A stretch of 64,000 nt of DNA from Salinimicrobium marinum (GCF_014651535.1 NZ_BMXB01000001.1:867470-931469); one strand, 5' to 3'. Numbered from the stretch's first letter, positions 26,904-36,630 are shown. Numbers and translations: made by a program. The notes: generated by a model not told the origin, from the sequence alone.

Positions 26904-27581
26904 ATGAAAAGAGAAATAATAACGACTGCAGATGGTTCTTCCACTATTTTCCTGCCAGATTGGGATGAACATTATCATTCCAAACATGGCGCTGTTCAGG
27001 AAGCTTACCATGTGTTTATCAAAACTGGGCTGGAGCATTTTAAACAAATTCCTGGCTCACCTGAAAGTATTTCTATACTTGAAATTGGATTTGGTACGGG
27101 TTTAAATGCCTTGATCACTCTTTTTGAAGGTAGAAAAAACACTTCAGAAATTAATTATACGGGAGTAGAGGCGTATCCTGTTTCTTCAGAAGAAACAAAG
27201 CAATTGAATTATTCATTCCTGTTTTCAGAAGATGATTCCGAAGTACTGTTTCAGAAGTTACATGAGGCTCCATGGGAAGAAAAAACTAATATTTCAGATC
27301 TTTTTTATCTCCACAAAAAGAAGCTGTTCTTTACAGATATCACTGATGTGGAACTGTATGATCTTATATATTTTGATGCTTTTGGGCCAAGAGTGCAACC
27401 TGATTTATGGACAGAGGAAATTTTCAGTAAAATGTTCACTGCTCTTAAACCGGGAGGGGTGCTGGTAACTTATTCGGCAAAGGGAAGTGTAAGAAGAGCT
27501 ATGGAATCAGTGGGATTTAAAGTGGAAAGGCTGCCCGGGCCTCCGGGAAAACGGGAGATGCTGCGGGCCTCTAAAAAATGA
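26904..27581 (+). CDS. mnmD: tRNA U34 methyltransferase MnmD
   Basis: A 225-aa SAM methyltransferase matching the methyltransferase half of MnmC, without the oxidase half. MnmD finishes mnm5(s2)U34 in tRNAs reading split codon boxes. The start MKREIITTADGSSTIFLPDWDEHYHSKHGAVQEAYHVF is typical. The SAM motif is ILEIGFGTGLNA and the later catalytic region is DLIYFDAFGPRVQPDLWTEEIF. It is nearly fused to the DUF4920 gene. Confidence 0.92.
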   Translation: MKREIITTADGSSTIFLPDWDEHYHSKHGAVQEAYHVFIKTGLEHFKQIPGSPESISILEIGFGTGLNALITLFEGRKNTSEINYTGVEAYPVSSEETKQLNYSFLFSEDDSEVLFQKLHEAPWEEKTNISDLFYLHKKKLFFTDITDVELYDLIYFDAFGPRVQPDLWTEEIFSKMFTALKPGGVLVTYSAKGSVRRAMESVGFKVERLPGPPGKREMLRASKK

Positions 27582-27666
27582 TTTATTGTAATTTATCTTC
27601 AATCTTGTTAAACCTTTTATAAAGAAGCAATATAGCTGTATAAATGTGCTTATATTTTAAATAAAA

Positions 27667-28569
27667 ATGCGGATTTTAATTACTGGGGCGACAGGTTTAA
27701 TAGGTTCAGAAATTGTTAAGCTGTGCAAGGAAAAGGAGATTGGTGTAAATTATTTGACAACCAGTAAAAGTAAAATTGAAAAACAATCGGGCTATAAAGG
27801 CTTTCACTGGAATCCATCTAAGGGAGAAATAGATCCTGCCTGTCTCGAAGAGGTGGGTGCTGTGATTAATCTTGCCGGTGCAAATATCTTCAGGCGCTGG
27901 ACCGATAATGCGAAAGAAAAGATCCTGAAAAGCAGGATAGATTCCCTGGATTTGCTGTACCGTACCCTTGAAAACAATGAACATGAGGTGGGGCATTTGG
28001 TATCTGCCAGTGCCATTGGTGTTTATCCTCATTCCTATGACAAAATGTATTCTGAAGATGAAAAGGATCTGGATGATCATTTTCTGGGTACGGTTGTTCA
28101 AAAATGGGAAGCAGCAGCAGATAGGTTCAGGAGTCTGGATCTTCGGGTGGCAAAAATCAGGGTTGGCCTAGTCCTGGGAAAGGACGGGGGAGCCTTACCA
28201 AAGCTTAATCAGGTAGTGAAGATGAACGTTGGAGCTGTTTTAGGTAAGGGAAAACAATGGCAGTCCTGGATTCACGTGCGGGATCTGGCCAGAATTTTTC
28301 TGCATGTGGTTGAGAACGGATTCCAGGGGGTGTATAATGCTGTTGCGCCAAATCCCGTGACGCACCAGGAGTTAATGAATGAACTGGCAAAACAGCAGGA
28401 TAAGAAAATATGGTTGCCTAAAGTTCCCTCCTTTGTTTTAAAAGGAATTATGGGTGAAATGGCAAGTACCGTATTGGCGAGTCAGCTGGTGGCGAGTAAA
28501 AAAATTGAAGATACAGGATACGCTTTTCAATATGTGAATATTCATAAAGCGCTTGAAAATTTGAAATAA
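27667..28569 (+). CDS. TIGR01777-type NAD(P)-dependent epimerase/reductase
   Basis: A 300-aa extended short-chain dehydrogenase-like protein of the SDR39U1/TIGR01777 group. The nucleotide-binding motif is ITGATGLIGSEIVKL (4-18), with VINLAGANIFRRWTDNAKEKI and SASAIGVYPHSYD following. The C-terminal DUF1731-like part is QDKKIWLPKVPSFVLKGIMGEMASTVLASQ. The physiological substrate is unknown. It ends in a strong terminator. Confidence 0.92.
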   Translation: MRILITGATGLIGSEIVKLCKEKEIGVNYLTTSKSKIEKQSGYKGFHWNPSKGEIDPACLEEVGAVINLAGANIFRRWTDNAKEKILKSRIDSLDLLYRTLENNEHEVGHLVSASAIGVYPHSYDKMYSEDEKDLDDHFLGTVVQKWEAAADRFRSLDLRVAKIRVGLVLGKDGGALPKLNQVVKMNVGAVLGKGKQWQSWIHVRDLARIFLHVVENGFQGVYNAVAPNPVTHQELMNELAKQQDKKIWLPKVPSFVLKGIMGEMASTVLASQLVASKKIEDTGYAFQYVNIHKALENLK

Positions 28570-28599
28570 AAAAAGCCGGATCGCAAGATCCGGCTTTTT
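28568..28599. terminator. bidirectional terminator
   Basis: A 13-bp stem: AAAAAGCCGGATC with GATCCGGCTTTTT around the loop GCAA. It starts at the stop codon of the SDR gene and precedes the convergent yceI stop, so it serves both. Confidence 0.95.
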
Positions 28600-28617
28600 A
28601 GCTGAGGGGTTAACTAA

Positions 28618-29298
28618 TTATTGTTGTGCTGTAGCACGAACATTAATTGTCAATTCCATTTCATCACTAATGAAGTTGTCTCCAAGATTGTCAAAAACAG
28701 ATTTAGAGCCGTAGTTTACTTTCCAGTCTGTTCTGTCAATTACAAAAGTTTCACTTTCCACAGTAAGTACATTCTCATCAATAGAAGTGCTTACAGGGAA
28801 TTCAATGTTTTTAGTTTCATCTTTAATAGTTAGATTACCCTGTAACATTTTTTGACCATCTTTTTCAGTAACTCCGGTGATCTCAAAAGTTGCTGTAGGA
28901 TATTCATTTACATTAAAAAAGTCTGTTTCCTTACCTTCAACAGTACCTTTTAAATGATTTTCAAGACTTTTTCTGTCATCATCATCCATACCTTCATCTG
29001 TAACAGCGATTGAATTCATATCAATAGTAACATTTCCACTTTCAATCTGCTCTTCGGTGGCAGTAAATGAACCCGATTGGATATCAATTGTCCCGATGTG
29101 TTCTCCGGTTGGTTTGGTTCCTCTCCATTCAATAGTAGACTCTGTAGTATCTATCTCATACTGTCTGGCCTGATCACTGGCTGCAGCAGCTTCCTGAGCT
29201 TCTCCAGGTTGAACCTGGTTTTGTTTATCGTTTTTACAAGCTACAGACCCTGCAGAAATAGCAGCGATCATAAAGATGTTAAAAATTCTTTTTTTCAT
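28618..29298 (-). CDS. YceI-family lipoprotein
   Basis: A 226-aa protein with a lipoprotein signal (KRIFNIFMIAAISAGSVACKN, Cys21). After a Gln/Ala-rich linker it has the YceI lipocalin-like barrel: YEIDTTESTIEWRGTKPTGEHIGTI, IDMNSIAVTDEG, DFFNVNEYPTATFEITGV, GNLTIKDETKNIEFPV and FVIDRTDWKVNYGSK. YceI proteins bind isoprenoid-type lipids in their barrel in known cases. The ligand here is unknown. Confidence 0.92.
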   Translation of the reverse strand: MKKRIFNIFMIAAISAGSVACKNDKQNQVQPGEAQEAAAASDQARQYEIDTTESTIEWRGTKPTGEHIGTIDIQSGSFTATEEQIESGNVTIDMNSIAVTDEGMDDDDRKSLENHLKGTVEGKETDFFNVNEYPTATFEITGVTEKDGQKMLQGNLTIKDETKNIEFPVSTSIDENVLTVESETFVIDRTDWKVNYGSKSVFDNLGDNFISDEMELTINVRATAQQ

Positions 29299-29453
29299 GT
29301 TTGATTATAGTTTGATTTAATCGTCAAAATTACTGCTTTGAGTAACATCAAATCATAATAAAATATTAAAATTTTGTTGTGACATTTTGACATCAAAAGA
29401 TTATTGGCAACAATTTTGTCTGATGTTGGTTGGTAATAAAATTAATAAGAAGA

Positions 29454-30041
29454 ATGAGCAATAAAGACACTAATAATCCTGAAGAGGAAAGTTTAAAAGA
29501 TAAAGTAGAGGATATCCTTGATGAGGCTATTGAGGAGGCAGATAACAAAGATTCTGAAGAAAAATCATCTGATAGTGAAGAAGATGGAGTTTCAGAAAAG
29601 GACCAGTTAAAAGCCGCTCTTGAAAAAGAAAAAGACAAGTTCCTGAGATTATTTGCTGAATTTGAGAATTATAAAAGGCGTACCAGTAAGGAAAGGGTTG
29701 AGATGTTCAAAACTGCCAATCAGGATGTGGTGAGTGCCATGTTACCTGTTTTAGATGATTTTGACCGAGCTCTTAATGAAATTCGAAAAGCAAAGGATAA
29801 GGAGTTATTAAAAGGAGTAGAACTCATTTATAATAAGTTCAAAGAAACACTTCGTGCCAAAGGCCTGGAACAAATGGAAGTAAAAGAAGGAGATAGTTTT
29901 GATGCCGATATTCATGAGGCTATTACCCAAATTCCTGCACCTTCAGATAAATTAAAAGGTAAGATCGTTGATGTGGTAGAAAAAGGTTATAAACTGGGAG
30001 ACCGGATCATCCGTTTTCCAAAGGTGGTTACCGGAAAATAA
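29454..30041 (+). CDS. grpE: nucleotide exchange factor GrpE
   Basis: A 195-aa GrpE that releases ADP from DnaK. I use the ATG at 29454 (MSNKDTNNPEEES) because the upstream GTG-led residues are not family-like. An acidic N-terminus is followed by the long dimer helix (KEKDKFLRLFAEFENYKRRTSKE), and then the beta domain with GVELIYNKFKETLRAKGLEQME, DADIHEAITQIP and YKLGDRIIRFPKVVTGK. dnaJ follows after 45 nt. DnaK is not in the window. Confidence 0.96.
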   Translation: MSNKDTNNPEEESLKDKVEDILDEAIEEADNKDSEEKSSDSEEDGVSEKDQLKAALEKEKDKFLRLFAEFENYKRRTSKERVEMFKTANQDVVSAMLPVLDDFDRALNEIRKAKDKELLKGVELIYNKFKETLRAKGLEQMEVKEGDSFDADIHEAITQIPAPSDKLKGKIVDVVEKGYKLGDRIIRFPKVVTGK

Positions 30042-30086
30042 ACCATTTTAAACTTTTATACCAGCAAAAATCAAGAACAGGAAATA

Positions 30087-31208
30087 ATGAAAGAGGATTA
30101 TTACGACATATTAGGTATTAGTAAAAACGCTTCTACAGCCGAAATTAAAAAAGCCTATCGAAAGAAGGCTATTGAATTTCACCCCGATAAAAATCCGGGA
30201 GATACCAAGGCAGAGGACAACTTCAAGAAAGCGGCTGAAGCTTATGAGGTTTTGAGCAATGAAGATAAGCGTGCACGTTACGATCGTTTTGGACATCAGG
30301 CCTTTGAAGGAGGTGGTGGCGGCGGCGGCTTTGGCGGCGGCGGTATGAACATGGACGACATCTTCAGCCAGTTTGGTGATATCTTTGGCGGTGGCTTTGG
30401 TGGTGGCGGTTTCTCCGGCTTTGGAGGAGGCGGCCAACGCAGAGTGAAAGGAAGTAACCTGCGGATTAGAGTTTCACTTACTTTAGAGGAAATTGCCAAC
30501 GGCGTTGAAAAGAAAATAAAGGTTAAGCGTAAAATTCAGGATGCCGGAACAACGTACAAAACCTGCCCTACCTGTAATGGTACAGGACAGGTAACACGGG
30601 TTACGAATACTATTTTGGGAAGAATGCAAACTGCTTCCCCCTGTACCACCTGTGGTGGCGCAGGACAAACCATCGATAAGAAATCGCCCGAAGCCGATGC
30701 TCAGGGATTGATAATGAAAGAAGAGATGGTTTCTATCAAAATTCCGGCAGGAGTTGAAGATGGAATGCAGTTAAAGGTTTCCGGAAAAGGTAATGATGCC
30801 CCGGGTAACGGAGTTCCGGGTGATCTTATTGTCGCAATAGAAGAAAAAGAGCATCCAAACCTGCAAAGGGAAGGTGTGAACCTTCATTATGACCTTTATA
30901 TTAGTTTTTCTGAAGCAACTTTAGGTACTTCCAAGGAAATTGACACTGTTTCCGGAAAAGTAAGGATCAAGATTGACGAGGGAGTACAATCTGGTAAAAT
31001 TTTAAGATTACGTGGAAAAGGAATTCCAAGTATTAATGGATACGGAAAAGGGGATTTACTGGTACATGTAAATGTCTGGACGCCAAAAACTCTTAACAGG
31101 GAACAACGTGATTTCTTTGAGAGAATGGCTAGTGACGAGCATTTCCAGCCCAAACCGGAGAAAAGTGACAAGTCATTTTTCGAAAAAGTTAAAGATATGT
31201 TCTCTTAA
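30087..31208 (+). CDS. dnaJ: chaperone DnaJ with a reduced zinc-finger domain
   Basis: A 373-aa DnaJ (Hsp40) that delivers substrates to DnaK. The J-domain has HPD at 32-34. A G/F-rich linker runs about 71-118. The central domain has only two CxxCxGxG repeats (CPTCNGTG and CTTCGGAG) where E. coli DnaJ has four, so one zinc site at most remains; I believe this is a shared flavobacterial feature. The C-terminal substrate domains are normal ([32 protein letters not shown]). It is the second gene of the grpE-dnaJ operon. Confidence 0.95.
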   Translation: MKEDYYDILGISKNASTAEIKKAYRKKAIEFHPDKNPGDTKAEDNFKKAAEAYEVLSNEDKRARYDRFGHQAFEGGGGGGGFGGGGMNMDDIFSQFGDIFGGGFGGGGFSGFGGGGQRRVKGSNLRIRVSLTLEEIANGVEKKIKVKRKIQDAGTTYKTCPTCNGTGQVTRVTNTILGRMQTASPCTTCGGAGQTIDKKSPEADAQGLIMKEEMVSIKIPAGVEDGMQLKVSGKGNDAPGNGVPGDLIVAIEEKEHPNLQREGVNLHYDLYISFSEATLGTSKEIDTVSGKVRIKIDEGVQSGKILRLRGKGIPSINGYGKGDLLVHVNVWTPKTLNREQRDFFERMASDEHFQPKPEKSDKSFFEKVKDMFS

Positions 31209-31234
31209 AGGTAGAATATTAACTTTTTTTTATA

Positions 31235-31242
31235 TATATTTG
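31235..31242 (+). promoter_or_regulatory. orphan -7 element after dnaJ
   Basis: TATATTTG matches TAnnTTTG perfectly and lies 26 nt after the dnaJ stop. A TATCAC/GTGATA hairpin follows at 31245-31268 and a strong terminator at 31296. A short transcript is possible; no -33 box is seen. Confidence 0.3.
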
Positions 31243-31295
31243 GGTATCACTAATTTCAATTGGTGATAATTTTTCTTTTTCATAGCAATTTTTTT

Positions 31296-31332
31296 CCCAT
31301 CCTTAAGTGATTAAGGATGGGTTTTGTTTTTT
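31296..31332 (+). terminator. rho-independent terminator after dnaJ
   Basis: Perfect 11-bp stem CCCATCCTTAA (31296-31306) with TTAAGGATGGG (31311-31321), loop GTGA, followed by a T-rich tract. Confidence 0.93.
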
Positions 31333-31438
31333 TACTTGTTTCGGGAGTAGATGGTAAGATTGGACGGCAAATATTAAAATCTTCCTAATCCCAAATGAAA
31401 GTTGCTACATTTAAATATATTTACAACAAAGTACTTTT

Positions 31439-32368
31439 ATGGATCACCTCCTGGTTGCAGAAAACGTGACGAAGAAATTTGGCGATTTTACTGCACTAAA
31501 TAATGTTTCACTTCAAATCCCGAAGGGAAGTATTTTCGGCCTTCTTGGGCCAAATGGAGCAGGGAAAACTACCTTTATAAGGATTATAAATCAAATTACT
31601 TTACCCAGTGAAGGAAGAATTCTTCTGGATGGTAAACCGCTACAGCCAAACGACATTCAGCATATTGGATATTTGCCCGAAGAGCGGGGATTATATAAAT
31701 CCATGAAAGTTGGAGAACAGGCCTTGTATCTTGCACAATTAAAAGGATTATCAAAAGCTGAAGCTAAAGCCCGACTTAAATACTGGTTTGAAAGGCTTAA
31801 TATCGAAGACTGGTGGGATAAAAAGATCCAGGAACTTTCCAAAGGAATGGCTCAAAAAGTTCAGTTTGTGGTCACTGTGCTGCATAACCCTAAACTTCTG
31901 ATTTTTGACGAACCCTTCAGCGGATTCGATCCTGTGAATGCAAATCTTATCAAAGATGAAATCCTTCAGCTTCGGAAAGAGGGTGCCACTATATTATTTT
32001 CAACGCACAGAATGGAAAGTGTAGAGGAATTATGTGATTACATGGCACTTATCCATAAATCAAATAAGTTGCTGGATGGTAAAGTTACCGATATCAAACG
32101 TGCATATAAATCGAATACTTTTGAAGTAGGGCTGGAATCACCAGATAATGAACTGCTTCGAAAAGAACTTGCAGCTACTTTTCTTATAAAAGATGCTTCT
32201 TTTAAAAGTATTAATGATGATCTTAAACTAAGGATACAAATAGAGGAAACAGCGTCTCCCAATGACCTTTTAATGCATCTTACCTCCAGGGCACAGGTGA
32301 ATTATTTTGTGGAAGTGATTCCTTCTGTAAATGATATTTTCATAAAAACAGTGACCGGCAATGCGTAA
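31439..32368 (+). CDS. ABC transporter ATP-binding protein (NatA-like)
   Basis: A 309-aa ATPase. Walker A is GPNGAGKTT (37-45), the signature is LSKGMAQKVQ, Walker B is LLIFDEPFSGFDPVN and the switch His is in STHRMES. The C-terminal extension (about 220-309) is the DUF4162 type found in NatA-like exporters. It overlaps the permease gene by 8 nt, so the two form an ABC-2 exporter. NatAB pumps Na+ in Bacillus, but substrate is not predictable here. Confidence 0.92.
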   Translation: MDHLLVAENVTKKFGDFTALNNVSLQIPKGSIFGLLGPNGAGKTTFIRIINQITLPSEGRILLDGKPLQPNDIQHIGYLPEERGLYKSMKVGEQALYLAQLKGLSKAEAKARLKYWFERLNIEDWWDKKIQELSKGMAQKVQFVVTVLHNPKLLIFDEPFSGFDPVNANLIKDEILQLRKEGATILFSTHRMESVEELCDYMALIHKSNKLLDGKVTDIKRAYKSNTFEVGLESPDNELLRKELAATFLIKDASFKSINDDLKLRIQIEETASPNDLLMHLTSRAQVNYFVEVIPSVNDIFIKTVTGNA

Positions 32369-33650
32369 TCTCAAGTTAATTATAAAACGTGAATATCTGG
32401 CCCGGGTAAGGAACAAGACCTTTGTTGTAATGACATTTTTGAGTCCGTTGATCTTTGTGGGTATGATCATGTTGATCGCGTATTTAACGAGCCTGAATAA
32501 GAGTGAAACGAGAATTGTAGGAGTTCATGACGAATCGGGGTTATTTGTTTCAGAATTTCAGGATTCTGAAGATGTGGAATTTCAGGATTTTTCTGCAATT
32601 ACGCTCGATAGTGCCAAAGACATTGTGAGGGAGAAGAATTTATACGGATTGCTTTATGTTCCTCAGGATTCCGACTCGGTTGAACATCTGCAGTTTTTCG
32701 CCAAGGAAGCTCCTGCTTTCGGATTTTTAACTCAAATAGAACGCACCGTAGCCGATAAACTCACCGGAAGGGAACTGGAAGCCCGGGGAGTGGATGTGTC
32801 AGCAATAAGATCAGCAGAGGCATCGGTAAAGATCGAAATTCAGAATTTTTCGGGAGAGCGAACTTCAAAAATGTCAAATTATGTGAAAATGTTTTTTGGA
32901 GGAGCTGCAGGCTACCTGTTAATGATGTTTATAATTATCTATGGGAACATGGTGATGCGAAGCGTTATCGAGGAAAAAACCAACCGTATTATTGAAATAA
33001 TCATTTCTTCGGTTAAGCCTCTCCATTTGATGCTGGGCAAGATTTTAGGAACTTCTTTGGCCGGGATCACACAATTTTCTATTTGGGTAATGTTGGGAGG
33101 TTTGCTGCTTTTCGTGGTATCATCTGTCCTGGGAGTTGATATTTCGGCAGCACAGGGAGCTCAACAGCAGGCTGCGAGTCAGATTTCAGATAGTGAATTA
33201 CAACAGTTGGTGATAGATATTGCGAAACTTCCTTTGTTGACTCTTACCCTTTCTTTTCTGGTTTATTTTATAGGAGGATACTTTCTTTATAGCTCTATCT
33301 ATGCCGCCATTGGAGCAGCAGTTGATAATGAGACCGATACACAGCAGTTCATGTTTCCGGTTATCATTCCCCTGATTCTTGGAATTTACGTGGGCTTTTT
33401 TGCAGTTATTGAAAATCCGCACGGTACGGTTTCAACGATATTTTCCATGGTCCCTTTAACTTCCCCTATTGTGATGTTGATGAGGATTCCATTTGGGGTT
33501 GCCTGGTGGGAACTGGCAATTTCCATATTTTTACTGATCATTACCAACGCCGGAATCGTTTGGCTGGCAGCGAAAATATATCGAGTAGGAATTCTTATGT
33601 ACGGAAAAAAACCAACTTATAAGGAACTGTATAAATGGCTTAAATATTAG
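32361..33650 (+). CDS. ABC-2 family permease (NatB-like)
   Basis: A 429-aa membrane protein. One N-terminal membrane segment (FVVMTFLSPLIFVGMIMLIAYL) is followed by a large external domain (about 50-180) and five or six further segments. The family block GNMVMRSVIEEKTNRIIEIIISSVKPLHLMLGKILG is clear. It overlaps the ATPase gene by 8 nt and the MscS-like gene follows 2 nt later, so all are one operon. Confidence 0.92.
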   Translation: MRNLKLIIKREYLARVRNKTFVVMTFLSPLIFVGMIMLIAYLTSLNKSETRIVGVHDESGLFVSEFQDSEDVEFQDFSAITLDSAKDIVREKNLYGLLYVPQDSDSVEHLQFFAKEAPAFGFLTQIERTVADKLTGRELEARGVDVSAIRSAEASVKIEIQNFSGERTSKMSNYVKMFFGGAAGYLLMMFIIIYGNMVMRSVIEEKTNRIIEIIISSVKPLHLMLGKILGTSLAGITQFSIWVMLGGLLLFVVSSVLGVDISAAQGAQQQAASQISDSELQQLVIDIAKLPLLTLTLSFLVYFIGGYFLYSSIYAAIGAAVDNETDTQQFMFPVIIPLILGIYVGFFAVIENPHGTVSTIFSMVPLTSPIVMLMRIPFGVAWWELAISIFLLIITNAGIVWLAAKIYRVGILMYGKKPTYKELYKWLKY

Positions 33651-33652
33651 GC

Positions 33653-34573
33653 ATGCAAAGTGGTGTTGAACAGGTAAAAGATGTAATTGAAGAAGATATT
33701 TGGGGGACTTTCCTGGATTTCCTTAACATCACGGTAATACCACTTGGCAGCGGTGAAGACCAGGGAAGGATAACTGTAGGCTTGATCTTACTGGTCATTA
33801 TTGTCTTTCTCTTTACCAGCGTGATACTGAAAGGCATTAGAGTTTTTCTTACCAGAAAACTTGCAACACCCGATAAGCTTAAATTTATAAGCGTCTTCAA
33901 GTTTATCAAATATCTTGTGTATTTGATCGTGGTGCTAGTGACAGTAAGTTCGGCTGGGGTGGACATCACCATTTTGTTAACTGCTTCGGCGGCACTTTTT
34001 GTAGGTTTGGGTCTTGCCCTGCAGGAGCTATTTCAGGATATTATTGGAGGTTTATTTATTATTACAGATAAGTCATTGCTGGTAGGTGATGTGATTGAGG
34101 TCAATGGAAAAGTAGGAAGAGTGATAGACATTCAGCTGCGCACTACCAGGCTTCTTACAAGAGACGACAAGGTAATGATCATTCCAAACCATAAATTTAT
34201 AAGCGATATCATTTATAATTACACCCAGAACCATACCACCACCCGTGAATTTATCAAAGTGGGAGTGGCCTATGGGAGTGATACTGCCAAAGTCCAAAAG
34301 TTGCTTTTGGAATGTGCAGAAAACCAAACGGGTGTAGCGGAAACCCCCGAACCTTTCGTTCTTTTTGATGACTTTGGGGATTCTTCACTGGTCTTTAGTT
34401 TACATTTTTTTGTAACTGACAGCTTCGTAGATCCAAAGATAAAAAGTCAGGTGCGATTTAAAATTGATCATAAATTTCGTGAACATGGTATTACAATTCC
34501 TTTCCCCCAGAGGGACGTACACCTTATTGGACAATCAGAACCCCAGCCTCCAACTTCAGAAGAAAATGAATAA
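33653..34573 (+). CDS. MscS-family mechanosensitive channel
   Basis: A 306-aa small-conductance mechanosensitive channel that vents solutes under hypo-osmotic stress. It has about three membrane segments, with the pore helix region VDITILLTASAALFVGLGLALQELFQDIIGGLFI, followed by the cytoplasmic beta domain (KSLLVGDVIEVNGKVGRVIDIQLRTT; MIIPNHKFISD) and the C-terminal alpha/beta domain. It is 2 nt after the permease and overlaps the next gene by 8 nt. Confidence 0.94.
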   Translation: MQSGVEQVKDVIEEDIWGTFLDFLNITVIPLGSGEDQGRITVGLILLVIIVFLFTSVILKGIRVFLTRKLATPDKLKFISVFKFIKYLVYLIVVLVTVSSAGVDITILLTASAALFVGLGLALQELFQDIIGGLFIITDKSLLVGDVIEVNGKVGRVIDIQLRTTRLLTRDDKVMIIPNHKFISDIIYNYTQNHTTTREFIKVGVAYGSDTAKVQKLLLECAENQTGVAETPEPFVLFDDFGDSSLVFSLHFFVTDSFVDPKIKSQVRFKIDHKFREHGITIPFPQRDVHLIGQSEPQPPTSEENE

Positions 34574-35457
34574 GTATTTTATTCTGGCGTTACTCAGTTT
34601 TGCAGCTTCTTTCTCCGGAAGAGGACAATCTACAGATCTGGCAAGGATTGAGTACACTTACTTTCCGCAGTCAGATTCAGATAATTCTTTCAGAAGATTC
34701 AGAAGTTTTGTGAATTTTCCGATTAAAATAGGTACAGCCGAAGATAGTTATCTAGTGCCGGGAATCGAATATGAAAATATCAATTTCAAATATAAAGATA
34801 TTACTCCCTTTGAAAAAGGAGCAGAACTGGATAGATTTCAGTCCTTCACTTTAAGCCTCAATTACACCTATAAAATGAATCCCAACTGGAGGTTTGCGGC
34901 GCAGGGAGGGTTAATGATGGCATCTAACTTTGAAAAAGGAACAGTTCTTAAAGATGATCTGCTCTATATAGGATCGTTCTTCTTCATTAAAGAAAAAGGA
35001 GAAGACGAAGTGGAAAAATCATGGCGATGGATACTGGGACTGCACTATTCCACAACATCTGGGATGCCTTTTCCTTTACCGATAGTAAATTATTACAGGG
35101 AATTTCGTCCCAATTGGTCCTATATGGCGGGAGTCCCAAAAAGTAATCTCAAATATTATATAAGCCTAAAAACATGAACTTCAGGCTTTTGTGACACTTG
35201 ATGGTTTTTATGCCAATATTCAGGAGGACAGGGTATTCTCAAATTCTAACAAGGTTGCCGAAAATATCTCTATGACCATTGTTCTTGGAGGTGTGGGGTA
35301 TGAGTACAACTTTACAAAACATTTAGTATATTACCTGTATGCCGGTTATACTTTAATGAATGACATAAGGCTTAGAAATGATGATAAAGATGACGTTTTA
35401 GAGGTGAATAAAGTAAATACTTTTTACGCTCGAAGCGGATTAAAATTTAAAATATAA
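34566..35457 (+). pseudogene. DUF6268-like outer-membrane beta-barrel protein, frameshifted
   Basis: The first part (34566-35177, about 203 aa) has a signal peptide (MNKYFILALLSFAASFSGRGQ) and beta-barrel-like strands. It stops at TGA in ...YYISLKT. The next frame continues at once as HELQAFVTLDGFYANIQED... and ends at 35457 with a barrel-type C-terminus (YARSGLKFKI). Removing one A from the five-A run at 35168-35172 joins them into one ~296-aa protein reading SLKHELQAFV. It is either a real frameshift or a homopolymer error. It overlaps the mscS end by 8 nt and the regulator gene follows 2 nt later. Confidence 0.8.
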
Positions 35458-35459
35458 CG

Positions 35460-36623
35460 ATGCCAAAAATTTTATTGATTGAAGACGAAGCAGCTATTCG
35501 AAGAGTGCTTGTTAAAATACTCACAGAAGAAAATAAGACGTATGAAGTAGAAGAGGCAGCCGATGGATTGATAGGAACAGAAATGGTGAAAGATCATGAT
35601 TATGATTTGATCCTGTGTGATATAAAAATGCCGAAAATGGATGGTGTTGAAGTCCTGGAAGCTGTAAAAAAGATCAAACCGGAAATTCCCGTAGTAATGA
35701 TCTCCGGTCATGGAGATCTGGATACTGCTGTGAATACCATGCGATTGGGTGCCTTTGATTATATTTCCAAACCGCCCGATCTCAACCGACTTTTAAATAC
35801 AGTAAGAAATGCCCTGGACCGCAAGGAGCTCATGGTAGAAAATACTCGTTTAAAGAAAAAAGTGGGTAAAAACTATGAAATGATTGGCGAGTCTGAGCCT
35901 ATTTCCCAGATAAAGGAAATGATCGAAAAAGTAGCACCAACAGATGCCAGGGTTTTGATCACCGGGCCAAATGGAACCGGAAAAGAACTGGTTGCCCACT
36001 GGCTGCATCAAAAAAGTGATCGCTCCGGCGGGCCTATGGTAGAAGTGAATTGTGCGGCAATACCATCAGAACTTATAGAAAGTGAGCTTTTTGGTCATGT
36101 GAAAGGAGCCTTTACCTCCGCAAATAAAGACAGGGCCGGAAAATTTGAGGCTGCCAATGGAGGTACTATTTTCCTGGACGAAATAGGCGACATGAGTCTT
36201 TCTGCACAGGCTAAAGTATTGCGTGCCCTGCAGGAGAGCAGGATCTCACGCGTCGGAAGTGATAAGGACATAAAAGTAGATGTGAGAGTGGTTGCAGCGA
36301 CCAATAAGGACCTTCAAAAGGAGATCGAAGAGAAACGGTTCCGGGAAGATCTCTATCACAGGCTGGCCGTGATCTTGATTAAGGTTCCGCCTCTTAACGA
36401 GCGCCGGGAGGATATTCCGTTGCTGGTAAATTATTTTGCCGAAAAGATCACTCAGGAACAGGGAGTGAATCCCAAAACCTTTTCAGATGATGCCTTAAAA
36501 CTTCTTCAGGAATACAACTGGACCGGTAATATTCGTGAGCTTCGTAATGTAGTGGAACGACTTATTATTCTGGGAGGTCCAGAAGTCAATGAAGAAGATG
36601 TACGGTTGTTCGCCAGTAAATAA
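35460..36623 (+). CDS. NtrC-type response regulator without DNA-binding domain
   Basis: A 387-aa protein with receiver (1-120; phospho-acceptor Asp54 in LILCDIKMP, Lys104) and AAA+ sigma-54-interaction domain (about 140-370; Walker A GPNGTGKE 169-176, Walker B GTIFLDE 235-241, arginine-finger region FREDLYHRL). The sigma-54 loop reads GAFTSA (216-221) where GAFTGA is usual. It stops right after the AAA+ lid (VNEEDVRLFASK), so the C-terminal Fis-type HTH of NtrC is missing. It is the last gene of the ABC/MscS operon; no partner kinase is nearby. Confidence 0.9.
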   Translation: MPKILLIEDEAAIRRVLVKILTEENKTYEVEEAADGLIGTEMVKDHDYDLILCDIKMPKMDGVEVLEAVKKIKPEIPVVMISGHGDLDTAVNTMRLGAFDYISKPPDLNRLLNTVRNALDRKELMVENTRLKKKVGKNYEMIGESEPISQIKEMIEKVAPTDARVLITGPNGTGKELVAHWLHQKSDRSGGPMVEVNCAAIPSELIESELFGHVKGAFTSANKDRAGKFEAANGGTIFLDEIGDMSLSAQAKVLRALQESRISRVGSDKDIKVDVRVVAATNKDLQKEIEEKRFREDLYHRLAVILIKVPPLNERREDIPLLVNYFAEKITQEQGVNPKTFSDDALKLLQEYNWTGNIRELRNVVERLIILGGPEVNEEDVRLFASK

Positions 36624-36630
36624 TTTTTCT

